From assembly GCA_005888635.1 (NCBI GenBank), contig VBAW01000017.1, positions 68,537 to 128,784 on the forward strand: a stretch of 60,248 nucleotides of DNA, given 5' to 3'. The notes beneath the pieces were generated by a model. That model saw nothing but the letters and a program-made list of their open reading frames with translations, did no database searches and was not told where the DNA came from. Position 1 is the stretch's first letter; each line of letters begins with the position of its first letter. The position numbers and the translations under genes are program-made. Origin of the DNA: Candidatus Bathyarchaeota archaeon (GTDB lineage: Archaea > Thermoproteota > Bathyarchaeia > 40CM-2-53-6). Below, piece after piece: positions 8,854 through 17,235 of the stretch.

Positions 8854-9273
8854 ATGGGCTTCCTCTCCATCATGGGCAAAATCCTAATTGGTCTAGCCAT
8901 GCTCACAATGCCCGTGGCTGTGTCTCTAATCCTTGTCTTCAGTGAGACTCTAACGACGATAGGAGTCGCTATCTCGCTGGGTGCTAGCATCTTCGTGTTC
9001 TTCTGCGGAATCTACGCAGGATTCCTCGGGATCAAGTACGAGCGACTCCAGCAGCAGTTCGAATCCTTTGTCAACCCGCTTAAAATCCGGCCTAACGCGG
9101 TGAATCTGATCAAAGCAATCTGCCCAATAGATCAAGAACAGATAGTCTTCGTCCACGTAAGCCCACACCGTGATGATGCTCGACCTGACGGCTTGGACAT
9201 TTTCCTTGGCTCATGCGGCCACGAGGTCCATCGCGGGGAAATCGAAGTAGAACAGCCCGCCGAATCAGCCTAG
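8854..9273 (+). CDS. Small membrane protein, two N-terminal TM helices
   Basis: The 139-residue product starts at ATG 8854 and has two hydrophobic helices (about residues 7-28 and 33-57), followed by a soluble tail. The tail holds a CPIDQEQIVFVHVSPH segment and GSCGHEVH, so four Cys/His residues could bind metal. No family is recognised. It lies between the mutase subunit and nadC on the same strand. Confidence 0.6.
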   Translation: MGFLSIMGKILIGLAMLTMPVAVSLILVFSETLTTIGVAISLGASIFVFFCGIYAGFLGIKYERLQQQFESFVNPLKIRPNAVNLIKAICPIDQEQIVFVHVSPHRDDARPDGLDIFLGSCGHEVHRGEIEVEQPAESA

Positions 9274-9311
9274 CTATGACGACCCCCGGAATTGTGTTAT
9301 TTGCTTATACC

Positions 9312-9328
9312 GAACCCTCGAAGGGTTC
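9312..9328. promoter_or_regulatory. Inverted repeat just upstream of nadC
   Basis: GAACCC and GGGTTC flank a five-base spacer about 15-30 bp before the nadC start, just downstream of a TATA-like stretch (TTGCTTATACC). The position suits a repressor operator or a 5' hairpin. The same repeat is not seen upstream of nadA. Confidence 0.3.
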
Positions 9329-9343
9329 CAGTTTCGTTGAGGT

Positions 9344-10216
9344 TTGGGTCTCACTAGATCAGTTGTAGAAGATGCTGTCAGATCCTTCTTGGCGGAAGAC
9401 ATCGGATATGGAGACATCACTACCAACGCCCTCATCGACCCCAAGCAAAAGGCTGAGGGAAGAGTGGTCTGCAAAGAGAGTGTGGTGGTCGCTGGCATCG
9501 AGGAGGCGCTGGTTATTCTCGAACTCGCGGGCTGTCAAGGAACCGCTGCGGCTCGTGACGGCGATCGAGTCAAGGCAGGGACGATGATTCTTTCCGCTCG
9601 GGGTCCGGCGCGGGCCTTGTTGGCCGTTGAGCGGACATTGTTGAACATACTAGCCCACATGTCCGGAGTTGCGACGGCGACGGCAGACCTCGTATCAATC
9701 GCCAAGAAGGAGAGTCGAGGCAAGGTGAGAGTTGCGTGTACTAGAAAGACGCTTCCAGGTCTGAGATATTTCGAGAAGCGTGCTGTCGAGCTTGGCGGCG
9801 GGGACACTCACCGGCTGAGGTTGGACGATGCCGTGCTGATCAAAGATAATCATCTAGAACTTGCTGGCTCGGTGGGTGCTTGTGTTCGAAAGGCGAAGGA
9901 GAGAGTGAGCTTCACAAAGAAGGTGGAGGTCGAAGTTACGACTGCTGAGGAGGCCGTCGAGGCCGCTCAGGCGGGAGGTGACATAGTTCTCCTCGACAAT
10001 ATGACTCCGAAGGAAGTGGGAGGTTGTTTGACATTGTTGATGAGAAGAGGTCTTCGAGACCGGGTTCTAGTCGAAGCGTCAGGCGGGATTAGAAAAGAGA
10101 ATCTTGCAAGTTACGCGAAGACCGGAGTGGACGTAATTTCCGTTGGCGCAATCACCCACTCTGCTTCAGCCATTGATATGAGTCTGGAGATGCGTGCCTC
10201 TCGAAAGCGGGGCTAA
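9344..10216 (+). CDS. nadC: Nicotinate-nucleotide pyrophosphorylase (quinolinate phosphoribosyltransferase)
   Basis: Converts quinolinate and PRPP to nicotinate mononucleotide in de novo NAD synthesis. Family features in order: DIGYGDITTNAL near the N-terminus, ERTLLNILAHMSGVAT, the active-site segment CTRKTLPGLRYFEKRAVELGG, HRLRLDDAVLIKDNH, and the PRPP-binding C-terminal loop VLVEASGGI then DVISVGAITHS. At 290 aa it has normal length. The start is TTG at 9344. The upstream pathway enzyme NadA is encoded about 5 kb away on the other strand. Confidence 0.95.
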   Translation: MGLTRSVVEDAVRSFLAEDIGYGDITTNALIDPKQKAEGRVVCKESVVVAGIEEALVILELAGCQGTAAARDGDRVKAGTMILSARGPARALLAVERTLLNILAHMSGVATATADLVSIAKKESRGKVRVACTRKTLPGLRYFEKRAVELGGGDTHRLRLDDAVLIKDNHLELAGSVGACVRKAKERVSFTKKVEVEVTTAEEAVEAAQAGGDIVLLDNMTPKEVGGCLTLLMRRGLRDRVLVEASGGIRKENLASYAKTGVDVISVGAITHSASAIDMSLEMRASRKRG

Positions 10217-10302
10217 GCATTCTGAGCTCTAAGGCTAACGCGCTGATCAGGAAAGCCGATGCCATACGGGTCCGAGAACATCGACTAAAACCCAGTCTCC
10301 GA

Positions 10303-11082
10303 TTGAAGACCCAGGGTGAGATAATCGAGTTCATCCACGATAAGGGTCTCGTCTCGACGCTAGGCGGTAACGAGCTTCCAAGCTTCATCAGTTGCATACT
10401 AGGCAAGCCTTGGAAGCCTTCTGCGAAGGGCTTCAGTGGCTGGTTGGACTGGTGGTCGACCAAGATCTCCGGCCAACCAGTAGCCCACGTTTCACGAGAT
10501 ATTGAAGGGAGAAAGGACATTCTCGCCACGAGAATATTCAGAAGGACCAAGACCTTCGTATCCGGCGAACTCTGGCCGATCCTCGACATCATCGTTAAAC
10601 ATCACCAAGACCCAGCGGTCAAACAACAGATTCTCTCAGATATCGAGCTGAAAATACTCGAAACTATCGAGACAGAGGGTTCCATCCGAACAGACCGATT
10701 GAGAAAGAAGCTCAAGCTCGAGGCCAAAGAAAACAACTCCAAGTTTCACCGTTCACTGAGCCACCTAGAAAGCTACGCGCTAATAGTGGGTGTTGAAGAC
10801 CCTCGCCCAGAGAAACATCTACACGCCAACATCTGGCAAACGTGGGATACAAGAACCCATGAAGGGAGTGGTCGTAACAGCCTCTCGTACAGTGAAGCCT
10901 TAGGTAAACTCCTCGCTAAGACTGTTGACGTTTGCGTTCTCGTCCGCGAAGACCAGATACCAAAATGGTTCGAGTGGAGCACCGACATGCAACCGGTCAA
11001 GGAAAAATTGTTACTGGAAGGAACCGTGTTGAGGTCCGGCCCCTACCTCGTTTCATCAAAGGTCCGTGATGTCAACAATTAA
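10303..11082 (+). CDS. Unrecognised protein with a winged-helix-like C-terminal half
   Basis: A 259-residue product. Residues ~110-165 look like a winged helix: IELKILETIETEGSIRTDRLRKKL, then FHRSLSHLESYALIVGVED. The N-terminal half is rich in Trp and basic residues (GFSGWLDWWSTKISGQP). The helix-wing-IVG pattern recalls AlkZ/YcaQ-type glycosylase repeats, but the length and missing motifs do not support that call. Start TTG 10303; the frame is open back to 10177 with only CTG-like codons, so the true N-terminus may be longer. The next gene follows 27 bp downstream, probably as an operon. Confidence 0.6.
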   Translation: MKTQGEIIEFIHDKGLVSTLGGNELPSFISCILGKPWKPSAKGFSGWLDWWSTKISGQPVAHVSRDIEGRKDILATRIFRRTKTFVSGELWPILDIIVKHHQDPAVKQQILSDIELKILETIETEGSIRTDRLRKKLKLEAKENNSKFHRSLSHLESYALIVGVEDPRPEKHLHANIWQTWDTRTHEGSGRNSLSYSEALGKLLAKTVDVCVLVREDQIPKWFEWSTDMQPVKEKLLLEGTVLRSGPYLVSSKVRDVNN

Positions 11083-11109
11083 TGACCGACCGCCCATGGA
11101 CCTAGCCTT

Positions 11110-12144
11110 ATGGCAAGCTCGCCCGCCGGGCCCTCAACTTCCGACCTCGCCAATAGAAGTCGAATCATAAACCGAATCGAGAGAGAAGCAGGGGTCCCGC
11201 GCCTAGCCGACATTCTCTCTGATCGTCTCGCACCAACCGACCTGCAATCATTACTATTGGAAGTATATGCACGGAGAGCAAAGAAACGTGACCCGAAAGC
11301 GCTACTCGACGACCATGTCTCAAACAGGTTCACTCGACCCTCTGCCTCCGATCCCACGCGTCTTCTTGCATGGGACCGTGTCGCATTCTCGACACTACCA
11401 AGTGTCTTCCAGGCTGTTGAACTCTCACCGGTTTGCTCGCTGGGAACTGGCTCCGTACTGTCTCCGATTAGTCAGGACTGGACCGTTTCGACCATACGAA
11501 ATACTGAGATTGTTGCCGACCCGACGAACGTGCTCGCGATTGAATGCGCGGTTCGACGCCGCGAACAGAAGAATTTCTCCACGGGCCATGCAGCTTCGGT
11601 TCATCTAGCATCGAGTCACCGCGTTCTTAGAGGCCAGAAGATCAGCATCCGTCCAGGTGTCTTGCAACACTTCAGACTCTTTTCCTTGTGCAGTTCTGGC
11701 CGCGACCCAGGAAATCTTCGATATGAGACCGAAACGGTGCGTCTCCACATCGGATTCTTCCTAAAGGCGTTCAAGAAGTTTCTGAGCTCTAAGACTCCTC
11801 TTCGAGTCACCAGTAGCGACTTCAGCTCTGGGGCTGCGAGATCAGCAGTTCGATCGGGAGTCGTTGACAAGCTTCAATCCTCACACGACGGGGTGAAGAT
11901 CGGATTTGATCAGGAGAGAAAGCAAGGGCGAGGATACTATGGTGCGTTGTGTTTCAAGATCTTCGCAACTTCCTCCACAGGGCGAGAGCATGAACTGGTC
12001 GACGGTGGAGATGTCAATTGGACCCAGAAGCTACTCAATAACGCTAAGGAGCGGCTCGTCATCAGCGGATGTGGGAGCGAGAGACTCTGCGAACTTTTCG
12101 GAGCCACCGGTTTCCGACAAAGATTGCTGAGAACCGAGTCTTAG
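11110..12144 (+). CDS. Conserved-looking protein of unknown function
   Basis: A 344-aa protein starting at ATG 11110. The N-terminal helix region (ADILSDRLAPTDLQSLLLEVYARRA) is followed by a long mixed domain. Near the C-terminus is RGYYGALCFKIFA then ELVDGGDVNWTQKLL, faintly like the RGYYTGIVFE / GGRYD region of HisS/HisZ class II synthetase folds, but too weak to call. No membrane segments or signal peptide. It forms a pair with the preceding winged-helix protein and overlaps the downstream convergent gene by 4 bp. Confidence 0.6.
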   Translation: MASSPAGPSTSDLANRSRIINRIEREAGVPRLADILSDRLAPTDLQSLLLEVYARRAKKRDPKALLDDHVSNRFTRPSASDPTRLLAWDRVAFSTLPSVFQAVELSPVCSLGTGSVLSPISQDWTVSTIRNTEIVADPTNVLAIECAVRRREQKNFSTGHAASVHLASSHRVLRGQKISIRPGVLQHFRLFSLCSSGRDPGNLRYETETVRLHIGFFLKAFKKFLSSKTPLRVTSSDFSSGAARSAVRSGVVDKLQSSHDGVKIGFDQERKQGRGYYGALCFKIFATSSTGREHELVDGGDVNWTQKLLNNAKERLVISGCGSERLCELFGATGFRQRLLRTES

Positions 12145-12659
12145 ATGCTGGCCCCGACAATCATCAAGATCAATGTCAGTGCAAGCAAGAACACTCCCAA
12201 CCTAGCGGCCATGCCCAGTCTCTTCTGCAGACTCGCGACTTGAGAAGAGGTCGCCGCGTCCCCCCCGGGTGTTGCTTGTTTCTGCAACATTTTCAACAGT
12301 CCAACGAGCTTCCGGCTAGTTGGTATCAAGACTCCGAACGCGATTAGAAGAACGATGAGGGTCACGACCGCACCAATTTGGATGTAAATCAGACCTGAGC
12401 TGGACGGTGCAAAGGAGGTCGCGACTTGAGTAATGTAAGCGTATAGCGCGAGACCTGCTACCGCGGCAGCGATAGAGCTTCCTCCGATGAACCGCATGTA
12501 CGATGGTAGCACAGAGATGGTGAATTCACCTCTTGATGCTGGAGACATTCTTCTTAGCGAGGGCGCGAGGACCGAAACGAACAATGTGGCACCTCCCATC
12601 CATGCGATTATTGAGCCAACGTGAAGAAGGAGCAGAACGACAAACACAGCATCGGCCAT
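12141..12659 (-). CDS. Four-helix integral membrane protein (CopD/DUF2269-like)
   Basis: The protein has four hydrophobic helices (about residues 3-28, 55-78, 88-110 and 150-171). Helix 1 contains LLLLHVGSIIAWMGGATLF, a His/Gly/Trp pattern seen in small CopD-like and DUF2269-like membrane proteins. The function is unknown; a metal or haem-related role is only suggested by the helix-1 His. ATG at 12659; divergent from the carboxypeptidase gene. Confidence 0.65.
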   Translation of the reverse strand: MADAVFVVLLLLHVGSIIAWMGGATLFVSVLAPSLRRMSPASRGEFTISVLPSYMRFIGGSSIAAAVAGLALYAYITQVATSFAPSSSGLIYIQIGAVVTLIVLLIAFGVLIPTSRKLVGLLKMLQKQATPGGDAATSSQVASLQKRLGMAARLGVFLLALTLILMIVGASI

Positions 12660-12807
12660 TCTTGTCCAGACCCAACGAATTCTTTTCAGCTTCGCTATTT
12701 ATGATGTGTGAGTGGGCATCTTCGTCACCCGGAGGCACGTGGAAGGATACCCGCAAACTGTTCGAATGTTTTTAGATAGTAATAGTTGAAGAATCGATGC
12801 TGATCTA

Positions 12808-14298
12808 ATGACCCCGTTCAGCAATCTAGTCATCCTCGACCTTCTGGCCAAGTACAAACCGATCGCCGCTATGACCCACACCTCTGCCCTGTTAGGATGG
12901 GACTTGGAGATCAACATGCCAGAGGCTGGCGCCACTGCAAGAGGCCAGGCTCAGGCCGAAATCGAGCTGTTGAGACAGAAAATGACCCTTGACCTGACAG
13001 GTCTCATCGAGAAGGCTGAGAGGCAGAAGACCCTCAACGATGCCGAGAAGGGAGTAGTCCGTGTCATCAAGAGAGAACTGGATTTTTACCAAAAAGTTCC
13101 ACCAGATCTGCTGGAGCAACTGCAGAAGGCCACCGTTGAGGCATCTGTCCCATGGAGAGAGGCGCGGAAGAAGGCTGATTTTGGAATCTTCCAGCCTCAC
13201 CTCCAAAAAATAACCGACCTGAAACGGAAGCAGGCAGAACATCTCAACCCATCCACTCATCCTTACAACGCGCTGTTGGACCTCTTCGAGGAAGGACTGA
13301 CCATCAACGACCTTGACCAGATCTTTTCCGTGCTCATACCACAGCTCAAGAAGATCCTGGCCAAGACCCTCGCGCAAGGAAAATTCCCTGAGAAGCATCC
13401 CTTGGAGGAGGCTGACTATGATGTTGAGGCGCTGAAACAGGTAAACGAGAAACTCATCGGCCTACTAGGCATGCCAGGCAAGAGATTCCGGCAGGACGTT
13501 TCGACACATCCATTCTCGATAAGAATTGCTGGCGATGATGTGAGGATCACAACGAGATACGAGCCTAAAAACTTCAAGGCCTCAACGTTCGGCCTAATCC
13601 ACGAATGCGGCCATGCTCTCTATGAACTCCAAGTGGATCATGAGCTAGACTTCACACCGACTGGAACAGGCGTCTCTTCAGGGCTACATGAGTCACAGTC
13701 CCGGTTCTGGGAGAACATTGTCGGAAGAAGCAGACAATTCACGTCTATGACCTACCCGCTCCTCAAGACGAAGCTTAGTTTCCTATCCCGCTACGACGAG
13801 AACCAAGTCTACTCATACTTCAACACGGTAAGACCCAGCCTGATACGGGTCGAGGCGGACGAACTGACCTACAACTTCCACATCGCCATGAGATACGAAC
13901 TAGAGAAGAAGATGTTGCAGGGAACCGTCCACGTGTCAGAACTCCCCTCGGTATGGAATGATATGATTGAGGAGTATCTCGGCAAGAGACCACCCGACGA
14001 CGCTCAGGGAGTCCTCCAGGACGTCCACTGGAGCTGGGGCCAATACGCCAACTTTCCAGGCTACTCTCTCGGAAATGTGATAGCAGGAATGCTCTGGAAT
14101 ACTCTGACAAAGAAACAGCTACTTCCAATCAGCGGAGACAAGAGCATCCCGGCACTAAAGGGATGGCTGGCAGAAAACATCCACAAACCAGGAGCAACAT
14201 ATCCACCTAAGGAACTACTCAATCGAGTCTTCGGCCACGGATACGACCCGGCGGGACTAGTAAGCTATCTCGAAAACAAGTATCTCGGAGCAAATTGA
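12808..14298 (+). CDS. M32 family metallo-carboxypeptidase (Taq type)
   Basis: A cytosolic zinc carboxypeptidase that removes C-terminal residues from peptides. The zinc motif HECGHALYELQ lies near residues 268-278, with the third ligand Glu and the substrate loop in SGLHESQSRFWENIVG near residue 295. Other family landmarks are GWDLEINMP near the N-terminus, THPF and RVEADELTYNFHIAMRYELE. Length 496 aa is typical. The ATG start at 12808 is preceded by an AT-rich box (TTTTTAGATAG) about 38 bp upstream. Confidence 0.95.
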   Translation: MTPFSNLVILDLLAKYKPIAAMTHTSALLGWDLEINMPEAGATARGQAQAEIELLRQKMTLDLTGLIEKAERQKTLNDAEKGVVRVIKRELDFYQKVPPDLLEQLQKATVEASVPWREARKKADFGIFQPHLQKITDLKRKQAEHLNPSTHPYNALLDLFEEGLTINDLDQIFSVLIPQLKKILAKTLAQGKFPEKHPLEEADYDVEALKQVNEKLIGLLGMPGKRFRQDVSTHPFSIRIAGDDVRITTRYEPKNFKASTFGLIHECGHALYELQVDHELDFTPTGTGVSSGLHESQSRFWENIVGRSRQFTSMTYPLLKTKLSFLSRYDENQVYSYFNTVRPSLIRVEADELTYNFHIAMRYELEKKMLQGTVHVSELPSVWNDMIEEYLGKRPPDDAQGVLQDVHWSWGQYANFPGYSLGNVIAGMLWNTLTKKQLLPISGDKSIPALKGWLAENIHKPGATYPPKELLNRVFGHGYDPAGLVSYLENKYLGAN

Positions 14299-14303
14299 AC
14301 CCA

Positions 14304-15023
14304 TCAAACCTTCCGCTTAGAATCTTTCTGGAGGCTTATGCCAAACCATTTTCGCAACAATCTATCGAACTCTGCCCGACCCTTGACAGATCGCTCAATT
14401 CGCCTACCTCCCCTCGTCAAAATGAGCTTCGAATCTGTCAGAGTCACTCTTCCATCCCGTGTCAGCAGAGTGCACACTCGGTTTTTCTTGAAGTGCGAGT
14501 TCGGAGAAGTCTGCTGATAGCGACATCTGCGGACAAAATCCCCAAGCGTTCTTGGTCGAAGACTGAACAGGTATTGCGGCTCCCAGAGATTCTTCACGCG
14601 ATCCCATCTGGATAGAAACCTCCCGCCAGCTCTGCGATTGATACGATAGATCCTTCCGTTGTCAGTTTGTGGACCCTCAAAATCTAGGCGTTTTGGTTCA
14701 GTAAACGAGTCTCCGAAACCAACATCGGCCAGCCAACGATCCTTCATCGTCACCAACAGAGTCATGTGATCAAACTCTGGAGTGAAACCACCATTCTCTA
14801 GCGCGACTCGTGCAGAAAGCACGCGCGCCTTGAAGCCCAAGCTCGTGAGGAGCGCTGCAAAGGATCCGTTGAGTTCGTAGCAAAAACCTCCACGTTTGTG
14901 AGTGATGATCTTCTCGTAGAACGCATAGTGACTGAGAATTATCGGTCGTCCAAGGTGAATGTCAAAATTCTCAAACGGTATTGAAAGCAGGTGCTTCTTG
15001 TGAAGTCTACACAGAGTCTTCAA
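14304..15023 (-). CDS. Arylamine N-acetyltransferase
   Basis: Transfers acetyl from acetyl-CoA to arylamines or related acceptors. The Cys-His-Asp triad is visible: RGGFCYELNG (Cys), PEFDHMTLLV (His) and LADVGFGDSF (Asp). The IPFENFDIHLGRP block is also diagnostic. The recorded start is TTG 15023, but the conserved N-terminal NAT block (TTRAYLDRIGY) lies in frame upstream to about 15090, and no ATG, GTG or TTG precedes it before the stop at 15108-15110. A CTG at 15101 is the only near-cognate codon. Either initiation is non-standard or the 5' end is damaged. Confidence 0.88.
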   Translation of the reverse strand: MKTLCRLHKKHLLSIPFENFDIHLGRPIILSHYAFYEKIITHKRGGFCYELNGSFAALLTSLGFKARVLSARVALENGGFTPEFDHMTLLVTMKDRWLADVGFGDSFTEPKRLDFEGPQTDNGRIYRINRRAGGRFLSRWDRVKNLWEPQYLFSLRPRTLGDFVRRCRYQQTSPNSHFKKNRVCTLLTRDGRVTLTDSKLILTRGGRRIERSVKGRAEFDRLLRKWFGISLQKDSKRKV

Positions 15024-15156
15024 GCTTGGCGGAGTCGGCTCATGATATCCAATTCGGTCTAGGTAGGCGCGAGTTGTGTCGCTGACATGTCTGGTTTTCA
15101 GTGAAACCTACGATCCGGCTGGATTGATTACTGCACCAGCATCAATTTACTTTGAC

Positions 15157-16122
15157 CTAGGCTAGCTGCAGCATTCTCTCGATAGAGAGCCTAGCTCTAT
15201 CGGCGGTCTCTTTTGGAACCTTGACCTCGTAGACCATGTCCCTCAGCGACCGGTAGACCTTCTCCAGAGTTATGGTCTTCATGTACTGGCAGACAGCATC
15301 CTCCTTCACAGGCAAGAACGTCTTATCAGGATTCTCCTTCCTCATCCGATGAAGAATGCCCGTCTCAGTAGCTACTAGGAACTTGTTAGCCGATGACTGT
15401 CGCGCGTGGCGGACCATTCCTTCAGTAGAGTAGACTTGCGTCATTGGAAGGTTGAAGTCACCCTTCTCGGAGAAGTAGAGGAACTGTGTGACACACCCGC
15501 ATTCCGGGTGGACCAAGAATTCCGCGTCCCGGTGCTCTTCGAGCTTCCGGTTGATGACATCCGGAGTGATGCCGGCGTGGACATGACACTCTCCCGGCCA
15601 GACCTCCATCTTCCGCTGTGTCTTCTCCATAACATAGGCTCCAAGAAACATGTCTGGCAAGAATAGAATCTCCCGGTCCCGCGGAATACTATTCACTACC
15701 TTTACCGCGTTGCCTGAGGTGCAAGCGTAGTCGCTTTCGGCCTTCACCTCCGCCGTCGTGTTAACGTACGAAACGACAACAGCCTTTGGATGCTCCTTCT
15801 TCCAAGCCCGCAATTTGTCAGCGTCAATGGTTGCAGCTAGGGAACATCCTGCTCCAAGGTCTGGCAGTAGGACCTTCTTCTGAGGAGAAATTATGGACGC
15901 GGTCTCGGCCATGAAATGGACCCCACAAAACACGATCACATCTGCCTCGGTCCGAGCGGCGACCTGAGACAGTCCAAGAGAATCGCCAACATAATCGGCG
16001 ATGTCCTGGACCTCTGGGATCTGATAATTGTGGGATAGTATGACCGCGTTCCGCTCACGCTTGAGCCTCGTGACCCCCGCTACAAGATCCTCTCTACCGT
16101 TGGGCCGGATTGTTGCGGGCAT
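15157..16122 (-). CDS. nadA: Quinolinate synthase
   Basis: Condenses iminoaspartate with dihydroxyacetone phosphate to quinolinate using a [4Fe-4S] cluster. The three ligand cysteines are in VIVFCGVHFMAE, LVHPECGCVTQF and EDAVCQYMKTI. Also present are ILSHNYQIPEVQDIADYVGDSLGLS (N-terminal substrate region, part shown) and ACTSGNA. Length 321 aa fits the archaeal/bacterial enzyme. ATG start at 16122; upstream on the minus strand lies ATTTTAA about 40 bp away. No nadB (L-aspartate oxidase) is present nearby. Confidence 0.96.
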   Translation of the reverse strand: MPATIRPNGREDLVAGVTRLKRERNAVILSHNYQIPEVQDIADYVGDSLGLSQVAARTEADVIVFCGVHFMAETASIISPQKKVLLPDLGAGCSLAATIDADKLRAWKKEHPKAVVVSYVNTTAEVKAESDYACTSGNAVKVVNSIPRDREILFLPDMFLGAYVMEKTQRKMEVWPGECHVHAGITPDVINRKLEEHRDAEFLVHPECGCVTQFLYFSEKGDFNLPMTQVYSTEGMVRHARQSSANKFLVATETGILHRMRKENPDKTFLPVKEDAVCQYMKTITLEKVYRSLRDMVYEVKVPKETADRARLSIERMLQLA

Positions 16123-16364
16123 TAGTCGACTTCTAATTAACAGAAGGCTAGTCCTCGGTTAAAATGTTGCTTCGAAGATGCCTCCTTGCAAGAGACTTTG
16201 TTAGGGTCCGAGTAACAACATTGTTTTCCTCGACTGTTACGATACTACTCTTGGGTTCCTGAGATTCCAGAATAGCTGATGGATGAATTGAATCCCTCTA
16301 CTGGATCCCGAGATGCAACGTGCACTCGTACGAGGCCGAGGGCTGAGATAGGGATGATCCATCC

Positions 16365-16715
16365 ATGAAGATCAGCTGGCACGATGTGGCTGAAGACGTC
16401 GAGAAGCATGCTCACAGACTAGCCGAAGACATTTTCGCGCTAGAACCGGATGTAACGGAAGAGGTGGACCTCAAGGCATTATTCGAGCGCATTCTTGGGA
16501 AAGAGGACTGGACTGACAAGCTCGCCGCGCAGCTTGGACGGTTCAAGGGACTCTTTCATCGATCTCAGAAAGAGACCGAACTCCCTGAGGATCTCAAACA
16601 ACTCATACCGAACATGGGAGATGTCGAGCGCGCCTACGTGGAGATAACAAGTGGGTACAAGGACTTCATCAAGGCAGTCTGGGTCGCGCAACACGAGCGT
16701 CAGTGGCGCGAGTGA
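16365..16715 (+). CDS. Small acidic hypothetical protein
   Basis: 116 residues, soluble, mainly helical, starting at ATG 16365 (MKISWHDVAEDVEKHAHRLAEDIF). It lacks cysteines and known motifs. The gene stands alone after a 240-bp intergenic region and converges with the CBS gene. Confidence 0.6.
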   Translation: MKISWHDVAEDVEKHAHRLAEDIFALEPDVTEEVDLKALFERILGKEDWTDKLAAQLGRFKGLFHRSQKETELPEDLKQLIPNMGDVERAYVEITSGYKDFIKAVWVAQHERQWRE

Positions 16716-16724
16716 GACGACTCA

Positions 16725-17156
16725 CTAGTACATTGGCGACTGCAATCGAGCTATTTGCGAAGAAACCCGGTCGATGTACTCCTTCAACCGTGACAACATG
16801 GTCTTCGCAGTGATCACTCCGAGAACCTTGTGATCCGAGATAACGAGGACCCGTCGTATTCCTTTCTGAGTCATTATTTGGGCAACCTGGTCTATGCCCT
16901 CGTTTCCATCGACCGAAACTAGGTTGCTGGTCATTATGTCGCCGAGCTTCACTTCGCCAGGACCCTTACCTTCTGCCGTAATCTTTGCCAGAAAATCCCA
17001 TTCTGTAACAATGCCTTCCGGAACGCCACCTGCTGACGCGATTATTACGAAACCGTGGCCCTTCGCCTTCATCTGACGCGCGGCTTCAAGCGCGCTCGTG
17101 TTTCTCGAAAGGGAAATGAAATCCTTCTCGACAATGTCCTTGGCAACTAGGACCAT
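16725..17156 (-). CDS. Two-CBS-domain protein
   Basis: Two tandem CBS motifs make up the whole protein (about 143 aa). The first contains AARQMKAKGHGFVIIAS and IVTEWDFLAKI; the second has IMTQKGIRRVLVISD and GVITAKTML. CBS pairs bind adenine nucleotides and regulate partner proteins. I place the start at ATG 17156 (MVLVAKDIVEKDF) because an upstream GTG at 17171 adds five poorly conserved residues. The partner is not evident from context. Confidence 0.85.
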   Translation of the reverse strand: MVLVAKDIVEKDFISLSRNTSALEAARQMKAKGHGFVIIASAGGVPEGIVTEWDFLAKITAEGKGPGEVKLGDIMTSNLVSVDGNEGIDQVAQIMTQKGIRRVLVISDHKVLGVITAKTMLSRLKEYIDRVSSQIARLQSPMY

Positions 17157-17235
17157 GATTGATGACCACACAAAACGGATAGATAATGGTTAACAAATCC
17201 TCTGGAGAAAACTACGGATGCGTAGATTGCCCCTT

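Noticed and set aside
10152-10592. 146-codon minus-strand frame
   Set aside because: Overlaps nadC and the winged-helix gene in antisense; both are better supported.
12892-13398. 168-codon minus-strand frame inside the M32 peptidase
   Set aside because: Antisense shadow of a well-recognised enzyme.
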